Assembly (NCBI GenBank): GCA_024138025.1
Contig: JAMXBD010000113.1
Coordinates: forward strand, 372,001-436,000
Direction: 5' to 3'
From: Combretum micranthum
Lineage: Eukaryota > Streptophyta > Magnoliopsida > Myrtales > Combretaceae
DNA length: 64,000 bases
Below, one piece after another: positions 1 to 10,771 of the stretch; the first letter of the stretch is position 1; each line of letters begins with the position of its first letter. The position numbers and the translations under genes are program-made. The notes under the pieces are model-generated. The model saw nothing but the letters and a program-made list of their open reading frames with translations. It was not told the origin of the DNA and did no database searches.

Positions 1-1036
1 GTTGGCCAGAGGATGTGGTCGTGACAATGTCATGAATAACGTCCTTTGACTAGCTTCCATGTGATTTAGTGAGGTAGGCCCTTCAGTCTCCAAGAGGATG
101 ATGCAAGTGTGCAAATACCTGTTTCAATCAGTAATCCCTCATGCATAGTAATCGGTTTAATGGTCAAGTCTCTGAAATCTCTTAATATTTCCATTAGCAG
201 GGGTTAATTAGTACTCTCTATCTGTGACATTGCCATTTATATGGATATTTGGATAAACTGAAAACCAGCGGTAATCACTGAAGGGATTGCAGTTGAAGGT
301 TAGGTTTGTACAGCTAAAAAAGATACGCATTTTCCTGAATGGAAATATGCACGTAAGTTTGGACACAATAGCTAACTTTAATATGGTCTTCTAAGTAAAA
401 GCCAGTCAAATGGGCTTTTCTTCAATGTTTTATGAATGAAGCAACGTGGGGAAAAGTTTAAGTTTTTGCAAACTTGATGATTTTGAGCTTGTAAATATTG
501 GGCATGGTCCCCTCCATCCCGCACATTGCGGTTATACTCCTTTTGGTTAAAAAAAATTTTGAATTAATCAAAAAAAGTTCATGCATACCCTTATAGCCAC
601 TCAAATTATAATGGGTGTCATAAACTATTTTTTCTTACTCTAGCATCTTCATCATGTACTGAAAAGTAAATCATATGGAATTTTACCAAATGGAGTGAAG
701 TTGAAATTGTGTCGCAGTAGGCATAAGTCAGCATGGTCTAGGCAGCCCAGCAATGATGATGAGAAACATACTGATTTCTAAACAAATTACACAGATTAGT
801 GACAACTAGTGTTGACTTCTTGGTCATTATTGTCTTCACATGTTGGCTGAGTATAAGATAAAGAGTAGGCATAGGTCAGCATGGTCTAGGCAGCCCAGCA
901 ATGATGATGAGAAACATATTAGATTTCTAAACAAATTACACAGATTAGTAACAACTAATGTTGACTTCTTGGTCCTTATTGTCTTCACATGTTGGCTGAG
1001 CATATGATAAAAAGAGTATTACACTTAATTTTGCAG
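1..1036 (+). other. Probable intron upstream of receptor-kinase exon
   Basis: No coding frame is supported here. The stretch is A+T rich with several stops in every frame and ends in a pyrimidine-rich TTTTGCAG acceptor at 1036, directly before the kinase exon. It is most simply the last intron of the receptor-like kinase gene, whose earlier exons (lectin domain, membrane segment, kinase N-lobe) lie outside the window. Its 3' third contains a 148-bp tandem duplication, listed separately. Confidence 0.6.
716..1017 (+). repeat. Two-copy tandem duplication in intron
   Basis: Two adjacent copies of a unit of about 148 bp, 716-863 and 864-1017, both beginning AGTAGGCATAAGTCAGC or nearly so and differing at only a handful of positions. 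The second copy ends about 20 bp before the splice acceptor at 1036, so the duplication sits in the branch-point region of the intron. Confidence 0.9.
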
Positions 1037-1568
1037 GTTTCTCCATGATAAGGTTAAGCCACATGTTGTGCATCGGGATATCCGTGCCAGTAATGTCTTG
1101 CTTGATGAAGAGTTTGGGGCTCATCTAATGGGTGTAGGCCTTTCAAAGTTCATACCATGGGAGGTGATGCATGAGAGGACAATGATGGCAGGTGGCACAC
1201 ATGGATACCTTGCCCCTGAATATGTGTACAGAAATGAAATTACAACAAAGAGCGACGTTTATAGCTTTGGTGTTCTACTGCTTGAAATTGTAAGTGGGCG
1301 TAGACCTGCACAAGCAGTTGATTCGGTGGGTTGGCAGAGCATATTTGAATGGGCAACACCTCTAGTGCAGGCTCACCGCTATCCAGAGCTTTTGGATCCT
1401 CTAATAACATCATCCTCCTCTGCTGACATTCCCGAAGCTGGAGTCATACAGAAAGTTGTGGACCTTGTTTATACTTGCACACAGCATGTGCCATCCATGC
1501 GACCAAGAATGTCACATGTTGTTCATCAACTACTGCAGTTGGCTCCACCTACCATTTTGAGCAAGTGA
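1037..1568 (+). CDS. C-type lectin receptor-like kinase, last exon (partial gene)
   Basis: This is the C-terminal part of a plant receptor-like kinase, closest by memory to the C-type-lectin receptor-like kinase At1g52310. The exon opens after the AG at 1035-1036 with one base of a split codon, then reads FLHDKVKPHVVHRDIRASN. Visible motifs are the catalytic loop HRDIRASN, where the usual lysine is arginine; an APE motif within YLAPEYVY; and the subdomain IX segment SDVYSFGVLLLEIVSGRRP. The metal-binding DFG is replaced by MGVG in GAHLMGVGLSKF, so Mg-ATP handling is probably impaired. I believe the Arabidopsis protein has the same change, which would point to a conserved pseudokinase and not local decay. 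The frame is open to the TGA at 1566-1568. In the family the protein lies at the plasma membrane with the kinase-like domain in the cytosol. The N-terminal exons are outside the window. Confidence 0.88.
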
Positions 1569-2027
1569 AATTTGAGAACTTTTTTTTTTTTAATTAGCTC
1601 TTTTTAATCTAACTACTACTACTCTTACATGGGAAGAAGAGAGACAATGGGAAGCTCATCTCTGTTGTTTGTTAGCGAGAGATGTACGACGTAGGAGTTC
1701 GATCTCACTTTATCTGTTGTATTGTAGCTGATGTTAAACAAGGAACATAATTTTTGCTACTACAATGAATTTAGCAATTCAAGGAATCCATGCAACATTA
1801 TTAGATTGATGTTGCATAATATGTTGTGTGTAGCTTGTGGTTTCGTACTTGTAATGATATCTATTGCTTACTGGTGATCAATATGTTGGCTATTAGTGGA
1901 TGTTGCTTATTATGCTGACAATGCCAATAATTACCGAACATTTTTTTCCTGCTTTCTCTTACCATTTCTACGAGCTCGTCTTCTTACATTAGTCATGATC
2001 CACAGTTATCTCTATATTCAGGAATAG
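1569..2027 (+). other. 3' UTR and intergenic spacer after kinase gene
   Basis: Non-coding, A+T-rich sequence that must include the kinase 3' UTR. It has T-rich tracts and several AATAA-like words but no clear single poly(A) site. No other gene or repeat was recognised. Confidence 0.6.
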
Positions 2028-2074
2028 GAATCTTGTGGGACAATTCGGTCCATATCTGATTTGGGCGTTAAAGC
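2028..2074 (+). pseudogene. Plastid 23S rRNA fragment, left half (NUPT)
   Basis: The string ACAATTCGGTCCATATCTG and the following TTTGGGCGTTAAAGC resemble the late domain of chloroplast 23S rRNA, just upstream of the sarcin-ricin loop region. The match continues on the far side of the hAT element at 5838. This is therefore one organelle-derived nuclear fragment split by a transposon. It has many substitutions against the plastid sequence I remember, so the transfer is old. A mitochondrial 26S origin is possible but fits less well. Confidence 0.72.
2067..2074 (+). repeat. hAT target site duplication, left copy
   Basis: GTTAAAGC, identical to 5830-5837 on the other side of the element. Eight bases is the target-duplication length of hAT transposons. 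The same word lies within the rRNA-like sequence, as expected for the insertion target. Confidence 0.95.
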
Positions 2075-5000
2075 TAGACATCGGCACGGCTCGAGTCGGT
2101 TTCGGACTTGAACCGGAACCACTGGTTCACGGTTCCACATTTCGTGGAATCGGAACCGGAACCGTCAAGAGCCGGGGCGGTTCAACGGAACCGCCGGTTT
2201 TGACGGTTCTGGTTTCAGTTCAATGCGAACCGTTTTTTTTTACGGACAAAATGAAAATAACCTTAAAAAAAAAAAAAAAACAATTACAACTTATTTATAC
2301 CCAAAGTAAACATTTAAAATTTTATAAAATAAAATATAATGGTTAGCAAATAATAAACACAATTACGGAACACATAGTAATTGATTAACATACAAGCAAA
2401 CGATGACGAGTAAATTTTATTGCGCCAAACATTACATATTACTTCCACAACAACATGAACATACTAACTATTACAACAACAAATAACTAACTAGAATCAC
2501 ACAGTTCATTGATCCTGACTACAATACCAATACCCATGGTAGAATAATATCAATCGATTAAATGTAAAGTCAATGCTCATTGGCCTGGACTAGTCCCCAG
2601 AGAGGTCGCAGTTGTGCTTCCCGCAGATGAGTTGAAGTCACTGAAATACTTGTCTTCCTCACTTAAGTAGTCCTTCAATTCTTGTTGCCATCGTTCTGCA
2701 CGAGTCCAATCATGGTTGCAAGCTAGTGCCTCAACCGTCGCGGGACCATATCGGGACCTATGCTTATCCAACTGCTGCCCAACAATGCTGAATGCTTGCT
2801 CAACTGCCATAGTTGAAGCGGGTGCAACCCATACTTTTCTAACGATTCGAGATAGTATTGGAAACGTCTCCTGGTGACGTTTTCATCAGTCTAAGATGTC
2901 AAAGTTGTATGCATCCACCATGTCACCAAACTCGAATGCCGTGTTCAAGTACTTGTCAATCTTTGAGTCTGATCCACTGCCGCCTATGCCACGGTGCTTT
3001 TTGAATCGCCGGTGCTGGAGCACCACTCCGGGCTTCTCTACGGTGGTTGATATGGGGACATTACTTGGGGTTGCTGGACTGGTGGGTATTTGTCCATCAT
3101 ATGTGCTACTAAATAGAGAATATAAGTTCAACAGCACATTACTTGTCTCTTTCACGACATTATTAACAGAAATTGCATAAATGTCTTGAGTGTCTGACAA
3201 CTTGTCCACATGTTCGTAATAGTAATCCAGGACTTTGCGAAGTCCCTCAACTTTGTTGCGTGGGTCCAACAACCATGCCACGTTGTATATCATAAGAATT
3301 TCCCTATAATACTTCAACCATTTGCAAGTCATATCGTTAACACACATTTGCAAAATTGGATCAGATCTTACCTATTGGAGTGTCTTTATGATGTTGCAAG
3401 CCTCCAGTAAAAAGAGATAGACACTGGGATTGTACACACGGGAGAAAACATTTGTTCAGTCATAGAAGACCTTCAGCAGCTGCAACAAGTTGCTACAGAA
3501 GTTCCATTCATTGGGATGTAATGGTTGTTTGGTACATGTGCAATGGTGAAGCTACATATCAATTCCTTATATGGTACCGTGCTAGCTAGAAGCTCGTACG
3601 TCGAATTCCATCGGTGTTGCACATCATTTTTGAATTTTCTTGGCTTTTGGCCATGCACACCACACCATTTCCGCCATTCTCCGTTAATAGATGGATGGTC
3701 GGTAATGTAGTCAACCACAGCTTTTATGGGAGATGTACGAATTTTTAAAGAATCCATTCCATCTTATACACATAAATTCAAGATGTGACATACACATCTT
3801 ATGTGAAAAAAGGTTCCCCTAAGCGTTGGTTGGCATAACGACTCAAGGTCATAAATACTTGTTGTATTTGCCGTAGTATTGTCGAATCCTATTGAAAATT
3901 TTTTTTGTGTCAACCCGTACTCATCAAGAATTGTTCGTATTGTGGCATATATGTTTTGAGCTGTATAGGATCCATCTATTTTTCGTAATGCAATCAATCT
4001 CTTTTGCATTACCCAATGTCTATCAATCCAATGAGATGTAATTCCAATATACGAACTTTCACCCCATCTATCCGTCCAAATGTCGGAACAGATGGACACA
4101 TATGTATTGAGATCAGAAAAAATTGCTTGGAGCTATCCCTTACCCTTGCGGTACATTTTTAGACAATGTCGTTTCATTGTCGTAGCACTCCATTTAGGTA
4201 CTTGTGGTTGTAGAGTTTCTTGGTGGCAATAGACAAGATCTGCATTTTCGCTTGCATTAAAACCCAAATGCAACCCGTTTATCATTTGCACCATGGCATC
4301 ACAATACTGTTCTTCATTGAAATGCCATAACCTTGCTTCTTTCTTGGAACTCGATCGTGATATTTGTTGTTTTGATGGATCTAAACCATACTCACTAGGA
4401 TGCTTTGACTTTAGACGTTTGGAAAGACTACCATATCCATCTCCCTTGGAAAAGGCATAGTTTGCGTTGCAATAATTGCAATGCGCTCTAGTCTTCCCAT
4501 CTGGCCCTTCGACCTTTCTAAAATGTTTAGTGAACATATTAGACTTATATGGTCGAGGTAGCTTTGTGGATGGGTTTGTCTCGATGGAGGGGTGTATTTC
4601 TTCATCCAAATCGCCATTATCCTCGGCTTCATGTTGTGGTAGTTGTTCCATTTCTGGATCTTAGGAGTCATTATCATCATCCCCTTGTTGATGGTAAATC
4701 GGATTGACTGTCTCGAAACCTGGTGGACCGAAGGGAATTGTTCAGGTGTGAAATCAAAGTCGGACACCTGAGGCTCATTAAAGTCATAGCAGTCAGCATC
4801 TTCATCTACATTGATAGTAGGCTCTTGCTGGCACTTGGGTATCTTCTTCTTTAATTTGTCTTTCTTTGCAGATTTTTTTGATGAACCACCAAAGAAAAAG
4901 GAAGCCATCTGGCCTTTTTATAAACAACGAGTAGGTACTAATGTGAGGGATGGTATTAGAAAATTTGAAAATTTAAGAGCAAACACAATAAATAAGTGTT

Positions 5001-5829
5001 GCTGGGTAACTCTATCGTGTAAGATAGTCTACAAAATAACAAGCAATATCAAACATATGAATGTTTGATATTTTTAAAACCGAGAATGGTTGATAATTTA
5101 GCAAAACTCAATCTGTGAAGGTGGTTACAAACTTTTGAATGTTTCAAAGTTTTTTGAATCAAACTCGTATATTTATAGAGCTCCTTAAGTGCGTAAAAAA
5201 TCGCAAAACAAGTTGTCTGATTCCTCAATGTCCAACAATTTGCAAAAGCAGTGCAATCAAGTTGTCTGATTCATTTACTTTTCCAATTTGCAAAACAGTG
5301 CACAAACATTCCCCAGCCGTTGATGATTTTTCAAGCTTTGCTTCTTTTGGTGATTTTGTTGTTTTCCTTATTTTTTCGGATAAAATATTGCACGGTGTAA
5401 GGCCCCCCTCCTCAATTCTCCATTTTCATTGCCAACAATATTGACTTGTGAGTTTTTTTTTTTTTTCTATTTCTATATTATAGAAGGCCGGCCCCTACCC
5501 CCACGCCTACCCCCACCCCCCCGACGCTCTTAAATTCCCCCTGCCCATGTGCCCTTCCTTTTCTGCAATTCATGCGGTCTGCACAACGCTTTTTTTTTTT
5601 AATAATTTAAATAAATGGCGGGTCCGAACAGCCAGTTCCGGGTTAGAAATAGCGATTCTAGACCCGGTTGAACTGGCGGTTCCGTCATGCCTAACCGCTT
5701 TGACCCGCCGGTGCCTGTGGGTCCTGGGGCTGTTCGAAACCGTCCCCGACGGGGCAATTCTGGGGTAAGGAACTGCCAGGGATGGATCGGGGTGGTTCAC
5801 GGTTCGGAACCGCCCTGTGCCGACGTCTA
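2075..5829 (-). mobile_element. hAT DNA transposon, decayed autonomous type
   Basis: A 3,755-bp element bounded by imperfect terminal inverted repeats: TAGACATCGGCACGG on the left, and TAGACGTCGGCACAGG reading inward from the right. It is flanked by a perfect 8-bp duplication. Both subterminal regions are packed with GGTTCCG/CGGAACC-type words (about 2090-2230 and 5625-5815), the usual layout of hAT transposase binding sites. The inside holds a broken transposase gene on the minus strand. The ends look mobilisable by a related transposase, but the element cannot supply its own. Confidence 0.93.
2577..4908 (-). pseudogene. hAT transposase, broken (BED finger, RNase-H-like core, hATC)
   Basis: Reading leftward, a start at 4908 (MASFFFGGSSKK) gives a lysine-rich N-terminus, followed by a frameshift near 4670. 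Next comes a BED-type zinc finger at about 4400-4500 (HCNYCN and, later, SKRLKSKHP), in which the first expected histidine is arginine. The catalytic core shows CSDIWTD (about 4085) and IGFDNTTANT (about 3880), the two aspartate motifs of hAT transposases, then the conserved HRWNSTYELL (about 3610). The C-terminal dimerisation domain appears as EQAFSIVGQQLDKHRSR at 2750-2810. In-frame stops at 4133, 3764 and 2886 and a frame change between 3473 and 3353 break the gene. It resembles the RICESLEEPER/DAYSLEEPER group. No full-length product is possible. Confidence 0.9.
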
Positions 5830-5837
5830 GTTAAAGC
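5830..5837 (+). repeat. hAT target site duplication, right copy
   Basis: GTTAAAGC, a perfect copy of 2067-2074, directly next to the right inverted repeat that ends ...GACGTCTA. Confidence 0.95.
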
Positions 5838-5905
5838 AATGAGAGGACCTTTCTCTAGTACAGAGGACCAGGAAGGACACCTTTGGTGTACTAGTTATCC
5901 TAAGA
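5838..5905 (+). pseudogene. Plastid 23S rRNA fragment, right half (sarcin-ricin region)
   Basis: AATGAGAGGACCTTTCTC and AGGACCAGGAAGGACACC, then TTTGGTGTACTAGTTATC, track the chloroplast 23S rRNA sequence across the sarcin-ricin loop. The loop's AGTACGAGAGGACC is present as AGTACAGAGGACC, with a base lost. Similarity fades after about 5900. It continues the fragment at 2028-2074; removing the transposon and one target copy restores collinearity. It is a relic and not a functional rRNA. Confidence 0.75.
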
Positions 5906-6237
5906 GTAGCGTGTCTACCGATTTCACCATAATGACGTACTTAAAATAATAATAACCGAGTTTTGTTGAATCTTTGAGATTGAAGGATTTAATTCAATCC
6001 AACATTTTTTTTTCGCACTATTAAGGATACGAAAATAATGAAAAAATTGGATTAAGTTATAACCGATTCTATTAAAAAAAGGATTGAGTACGGATTCGAG
6101 CCATAATACATGGTTTCATAAAATCGTACGATTTTCCCTAGCATGATAAACATGATATAGAATAAATTAAAGTACTAATCTTTCCTGGGATTCCTCGCGT
6201 ATTAATGGTCATGAAGCTTGCTGGAAATTACATCATC
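5906..6237. other. Intergenic spacer, nothing recognised
   Basis: A+T-rich DNA between the rRNA relic and the Ogre element. I see no open frame, RNA gene or repeat structure that I can support. Confidence 0.6.
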
Positions 6238-6242
6238 ATTAG
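6238..6242 (+). repeat. Ogre element target duplication, left (ATTAG)
   Basis: ATTAG directly before the left LTR; the same five bases follow the right LTR at 19579-19583. Five bases is the normal target duplication of plant LTR retrotransposons. Confidence 0.93.
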
Positions 6243-8639
6243 TGTCGAGCATGGATTTTGATTTCCAGTTTAATTTTCTTTAATCCGATTCGTACTAAAT
6301 CTTAACTTATTCAATACGAATCTTCGATTAAGAATTAAAAAAATTTTAAAATTTGAAAATATTTTGGAGTCGCCACTCCATTAAAGTCGAGAAAAATGAT
6401 AAACCAAAACCAATGGGTAGGTTGATTTCGGTTTTGCTACTGATCCATGAAAAAAAAAAAATCGTTTTGAAAACGATGACCAGAAATTAACTTGAGTCCG
6501 AGAGCTAACCTATTAAAACCTAAACAGTTACCACTTTAACTTTCCAATTTTAAATTGCTTTCCTTTAAACCCTAATTTCAAATTCTAAACTATTTACAAA
6601 GATCTAACTAACTAATCCTATGGCTAATATTTACAAATATGTACAAATTTACTAATTTAATCAACTAATCAAATCCCATCAACAATCATATATAATCTAA
6701 GAACTCAAAATAGTCAAATTAATCAAATCCTATCAAATTCTATAAATATTCACATATTCTAAATTAAACTAAGAGAATCAATAGAATCAAATCAATCAAA
6801 TTTACAAAAATATTTTTTTACATATTTTGAATCACCCATTTAGTTGCCTACGTACCCGTTAATCGGGATCAGACAATTAATAGTTTTTTAATGAAAATTT
6901 TAATTTGTTGATCAATTTTAGAGTTTTTAATTCTTTTTGCTTTAAATTTGTTAAATTTTGATAGTTTTGACAAAATTAGCTTTTTGATTATATGGATCCT
7001 AAGATTGATCAATTTATGTTCTTGCTATTTCATAAAAATCAATTTTTTTTCTAAGTGACAAAACTCTTTAAGGAAACAAAGCATATCAATCCACATGTTA
7101 TCATTAATTAAATTATCACAAGAAATCAAATTTTACACATACAAGAGAAAAAAAAAAGTTGTTGCAAACATATAAAAGATGAAATATTTATAATATCAAA
7201 TGGTATATCGCGGACATCATGGTTATCATATAATAACTTATTATTTGAATACATCATGGTAAAAGTTCAATCTATGTCATTAAAGTATTTAAAAAAAAAT
7301 GAATTTATTAGTCAAGGGATTATAGTGAAAATTAAAAGCAAAGTGCTATGATAATATTAATAAATCAAATTTATGAAAATCAATTGGCAAAGCCATAATA
7401 AATCTTGTCAAGATAAAAATTAATTTAGGAATTTTAATAGCAATTTTATACAATATAAACCTAAGAATTTAATCTATAAACAATATTACAAAGCAATCAC
7501 TTAAAAAGACATATTAATTAACCTCATGCTTTAAATGCCTAAACAACTAATAAAAATATGTAATATTTATTATGTCAGAATCTTATTATTGTTTATTATT
7601 TTTCATTGTTACAATGCTACGATAATTTATTAACTTATAATATTATATTACATGTATGCTTTATTAAGTTAAAAAAAAAAGGCTTCCCTTGAACGCGCGC
7701 GGGGGAATTGATAGTCGGAGCTCCGGCTGGTTGACTTGAGACAGACGAATGTGGAATTGGTTGGGGTGATGACAAGGCGATGCGGTGGCCGAATAGGGGG
7801 TTTTGAAGCCCTCGATCTGCCAAACACTCCGGTAGCTTCCAATTGCTTCAATTTTTCTTTTTTTTTACGAAGAATTTAAAATTAAAATGTTGAAACCTAA
7901 ATTTGAGAACACCAAGGCGAAACCAAAAATTGAGAATAAAATAAAAAGTATTGGGAAAGAGCAGACTTTTTTTTTTTTTTTTTTTTTAAACAGAAGATGG
8001 GGAGACTATTTATATGTTTTAATTCGGCTCAAAACTTTTCTAAACAATCGATTGCGAATCTAGGGTTTTAAGACACGGTTTTCACAAATCCGAAAAAATC
8101 AGAGCCAAAACAATTGTAACTTTCCAATTAAATATCCTGTCAAATATGCCTTTCCGATATTATAATGACTAAAATCTTCAATCTTGCCTAAAAAACGAAT
8201 TTCACGTGTTTTTGAGTTTTTGAGGAAACTAACAAAAACACGTTTTTCCTAATTTTCAAGCTCGAATTTGAAACAGTTATTGTTGATGAAAATGTGTAAT
8301 CTACATACTAAATTAAACTACTCCATCCTAGTTTCCATATGTGCATTCAGTTTGTGGAAATAGGGTCTGGAAATGGGCCGAAAATGGACCCAAAGAGGGC
8401 TTAGAAGATGAATAGTATTATTATTTTATTTTTCTGCATATTATACTATATTATATATGTATATATATTACATCTATTATATTTATTTCCCTTAATTTGA
8501 TTTAATTTCCTAATTTTCATTTCTAATCCTAATGCTTATAATTGCAAATATTCTTTTAATTTAGCCATATATATACTAATATTAACATCTAATTATCAAT
8601 AGTTCGACAAAAATAAATTGTCAAAACGAGGTGTCTACA
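6243..8639 (-). repeat. Ogre 3' LTR (left copy)
   Basis: 2,397 bp, TG...CA-type ends (TGTCGAGC ... TGTCTACA on the plus strand). Collinear with 17165-19578 across its length. A G+C-rich island at about 7680-7830 interrupts otherwise A+T-rich sequence. A TATAAATAG box lies at 8006-8014 on the minus strand, matching the one in the other LTR. Confidence 0.95.
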
Positions 8640-8919
8640 GCTGCCGATCTTTGTGGTAAGGTTTGTCAAAACCTTATCGCAAAAATAAAGTTGATCTCAT
8701 TTTGCCTTTACCTTATTTGGAACTCCCACTTCTTGAGCTGGGTGAGAGCATTTTCATGTTCTGATATGCTCCTTGAACTACTTCTTGAGCAAGGATGCTT
8801 CATGTCTTGAACCATCCCTTGATTCAGGTCTCATGTACTGACTCTGTACTTGAAAGGAGGTCACTTTTTGAGCGGAGATAGGATTGCTTCTTGAGCAGAA
8901 ATGAAGTTGTTTCTTGAGC

Positions 8920-9360
8920 AGAGACGATTCATGTTATGAACCGTTGCTTCAAGCTAGATTGTTTCTTGAGCGGAGGTGATTTATGTTCTGAAACTCCTCT
9001 TGAGTTGGGTTGTTTCTGGAGAGGAGACGATTTATGTTCTGAATCGTTGCTTTGAACTGGATCGCTTCTTGAGCGGAGGTGATTCATGTTCTGAAACTCC
9101 TCTTGAACTGTGTTAGTTCTTGTGCAGAGGCAATTCATGTTCTGAAATGCCTTTTGAATAGTGTTGCTTCTTGAGCGAAGGTGATTCATGTTCTGAAACG
9201 CCTTTTGAATTGTGTTTCTCCTTGAGCGAAGGTGATTCATGTTTTGAAACGCCTGTTGGAGGTGATTCATATTCTGAAACGCCTCTTGAACTATGTTGCT
9301 TCTTGAGTAGAGGTGATTCATGTTCTGAAACACCTCTTGAATTGTGTTGTTTCTTGTTCT
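8920..9360 (-). repeat. 51-bp tandem repeat array between integrase and 3' LTR
   Basis: About eight or nine degenerate copies of a 51-bp unit. The word ATTCATGTTCTGAA or a close variant recurs at 8927, 8979, 9030, 9082, 9133, 9184, 9235, 9265 and 9316. The spacing is 51 or 52 bp except one 30-bp step, an in-frame 21-bp loss. Because 51 is a multiple of three, the minus strand stays open in two frames, giving 17-residue peptide repeats centred on FQNMNHLRSRSN in one frame and SEHESPSLKKQ in another. Ogre/Tat elements often carry tandem arrays in this position, some of which seed satellites. I infer a non-coding array and not a protein. Confidence 0.88.
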
Positions 9361-9949
9361 GATCCCTAAGTAACAAATCTCACGTCCTGAGATCTTGATT
9401 TCCTCATGCTTCGCGTAGCTTCTAGAGCTAATTTCCTGAAGAATTTAATCCTAGCAATATATTTATTTTAAAAAAACTTACCCAATTCCTATAGAAGCTT
9501 TTAAACTTTTCAGACCACTTGGTGAGGTCCACTCATCACTAGGTTTACTCCGTCAAGCCAGAGTGCATTCACAGTGGCTATCCTTTGAATTGAGTATCCT
9601 TGTTTGTCTCTTGATGGTAACTAGATTCTTTTGATAGTGTTGATCATGGGATGATACAAGAGATGGTTCTTAGAGTCTCCCTTACTTTGCAGCTTGAACT
9701 TATCGACTTCTTATGTTATTCCCTTGAAATAGGCATTTCTTTAAGAAAAGATCAAATCACAAAGTATTAGAATGTTTTTATAACTTTATCAATTGCTCCT
9801 CTCTCTCTCACAGTGCGCTCGTGTTTTAAGTGTTTGGGAGATATAAGGACGAAAAGAGAACTTATTAATTAAGGTGGATGGTCAATGACCGATATGATGA
9901 TTGGCGACCGCTAGAGATATCTTTTTGTCAATAGATAACAAAAAATAGA
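9361..9949 (-). other. Ogre 3' non-coding region
   Basis: Spacer between the tandem array and the integrase stop at 9950. No domain was recognised in any frame, and no clean polypurine tract is visible beside the 3' LTR at 8640. Confidence 0.6.
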
Positions 9950-10771
9950 TCATACATAGACAAAGTAGTCAATAAAATTTCTGAACTTGATAGAATTCTC
10001 ATTAATTTCGCAAGAGTAGAACAACTTGACCGCATCAAAATTTATAGGGTCTTTCAAATATGGACCATCCATTCTAGTCAAAATCAATGCACCACCAGGT
10101 AACACTCTCTTTACTACATATGGTCCTTCATAATTAGGAGTAAACTTTACTCTAGGATCTTAAACATTCAGGAGCACTTTTTCCAAGACTAAGTCTCCTT
10201 CTTTGAAATTTCTCAGGCGAACTTTCTTATTGAATGCTCCAACCATTCTTTGCTAGTAAAGCTGACCATGGAATAGAGCGGTCGACCTCCTTTCATCAAT
10301 GAGATTCAACTGATCAATCCTATTTCTCACCCATTCAGCTTCATCTAATTCGGTTTCTGCCAATATTCTAAGTGACGGGATTTCAACTTCAACTGACAAA
10401 ACTGCTTCCACACCATAGACTAATGAATAGGGGGTTGCTCCTGTTGATACTCTGATGGATGTTCGGTAGGCCATGATTGTAAAGGAATATCTCATGCCAG
10501 TCTTTGTAGGTGATAACCATCTTCTTTATTATTTTCCTGATGTTCTTGTTGGTTGCTTCAATTGCCCCATTCATCTGAGGTCGATATGGGTAGAGTTCCG
10601 ATGTTTGATCCCAAAATTTTGGCACAATTCAGGCATTAATTTGTTATTTAAATTGGTACCGTTGTCTGTAATGATTGTATCAGGGACTCCATATCTGGCT
10701 ATGATATCTCTCTTGATGAAATTGACAACTACTCCTTTGGTAACATTAGCGTACAAGAATGCTTCAACCCT
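9950..10771 (-). pseudogene. Ogre integrase, core fragment plus C-terminal domain
   Basis: Leftward from about 10770 the frame reads YANVTKGVVVNFIKRDII and RYGVPDTIITDNGTN, the second half of the integrase core. PYRPQMNGAIEATNKNI follows around 10580, containing the region of the catalytic glutamate. After a frame change near 10490 it continues as TGATPYSLVYGVEAV and, beyond a stop at 10253, as NYEGPYVVKRVLPGG, the C-terminal GPF-like module, to a TGA at 9950-9952. The zinc-binding N-terminal domain and first catalytic aspartate are gone. In intact elements this enzyme inserts the cDNA into the genome. This copy cannot do so. Confidence 0.88.

Noticed and set aside
2035..2346. 103-codon plus-strand frame at the left end of the hAT element
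   Set aside because: It crosses the rRNA relic, the target duplication and the terminal repeat; it is a chance frame in G+C-rich subterminal sequence.
5547..5800. Open frames on both strands at the right end of the hAT element
   Set aside because: They come from the GGTTCCG-type subterminal repeats and match no protein.
8880..9360. CRISPR-like spaced repeats
   Set aside because: Repeats are contiguous with no variable spacers, and this is plant nuclear DNA within a retrotransposon.
8929..9376. 134- and 87-codon repeat proteins on the minus strand
   Set aside because: Both frames are produced by the same 51-bp DNA repeat; two simultaneous open frames argue for a DNA array and not a translated product.
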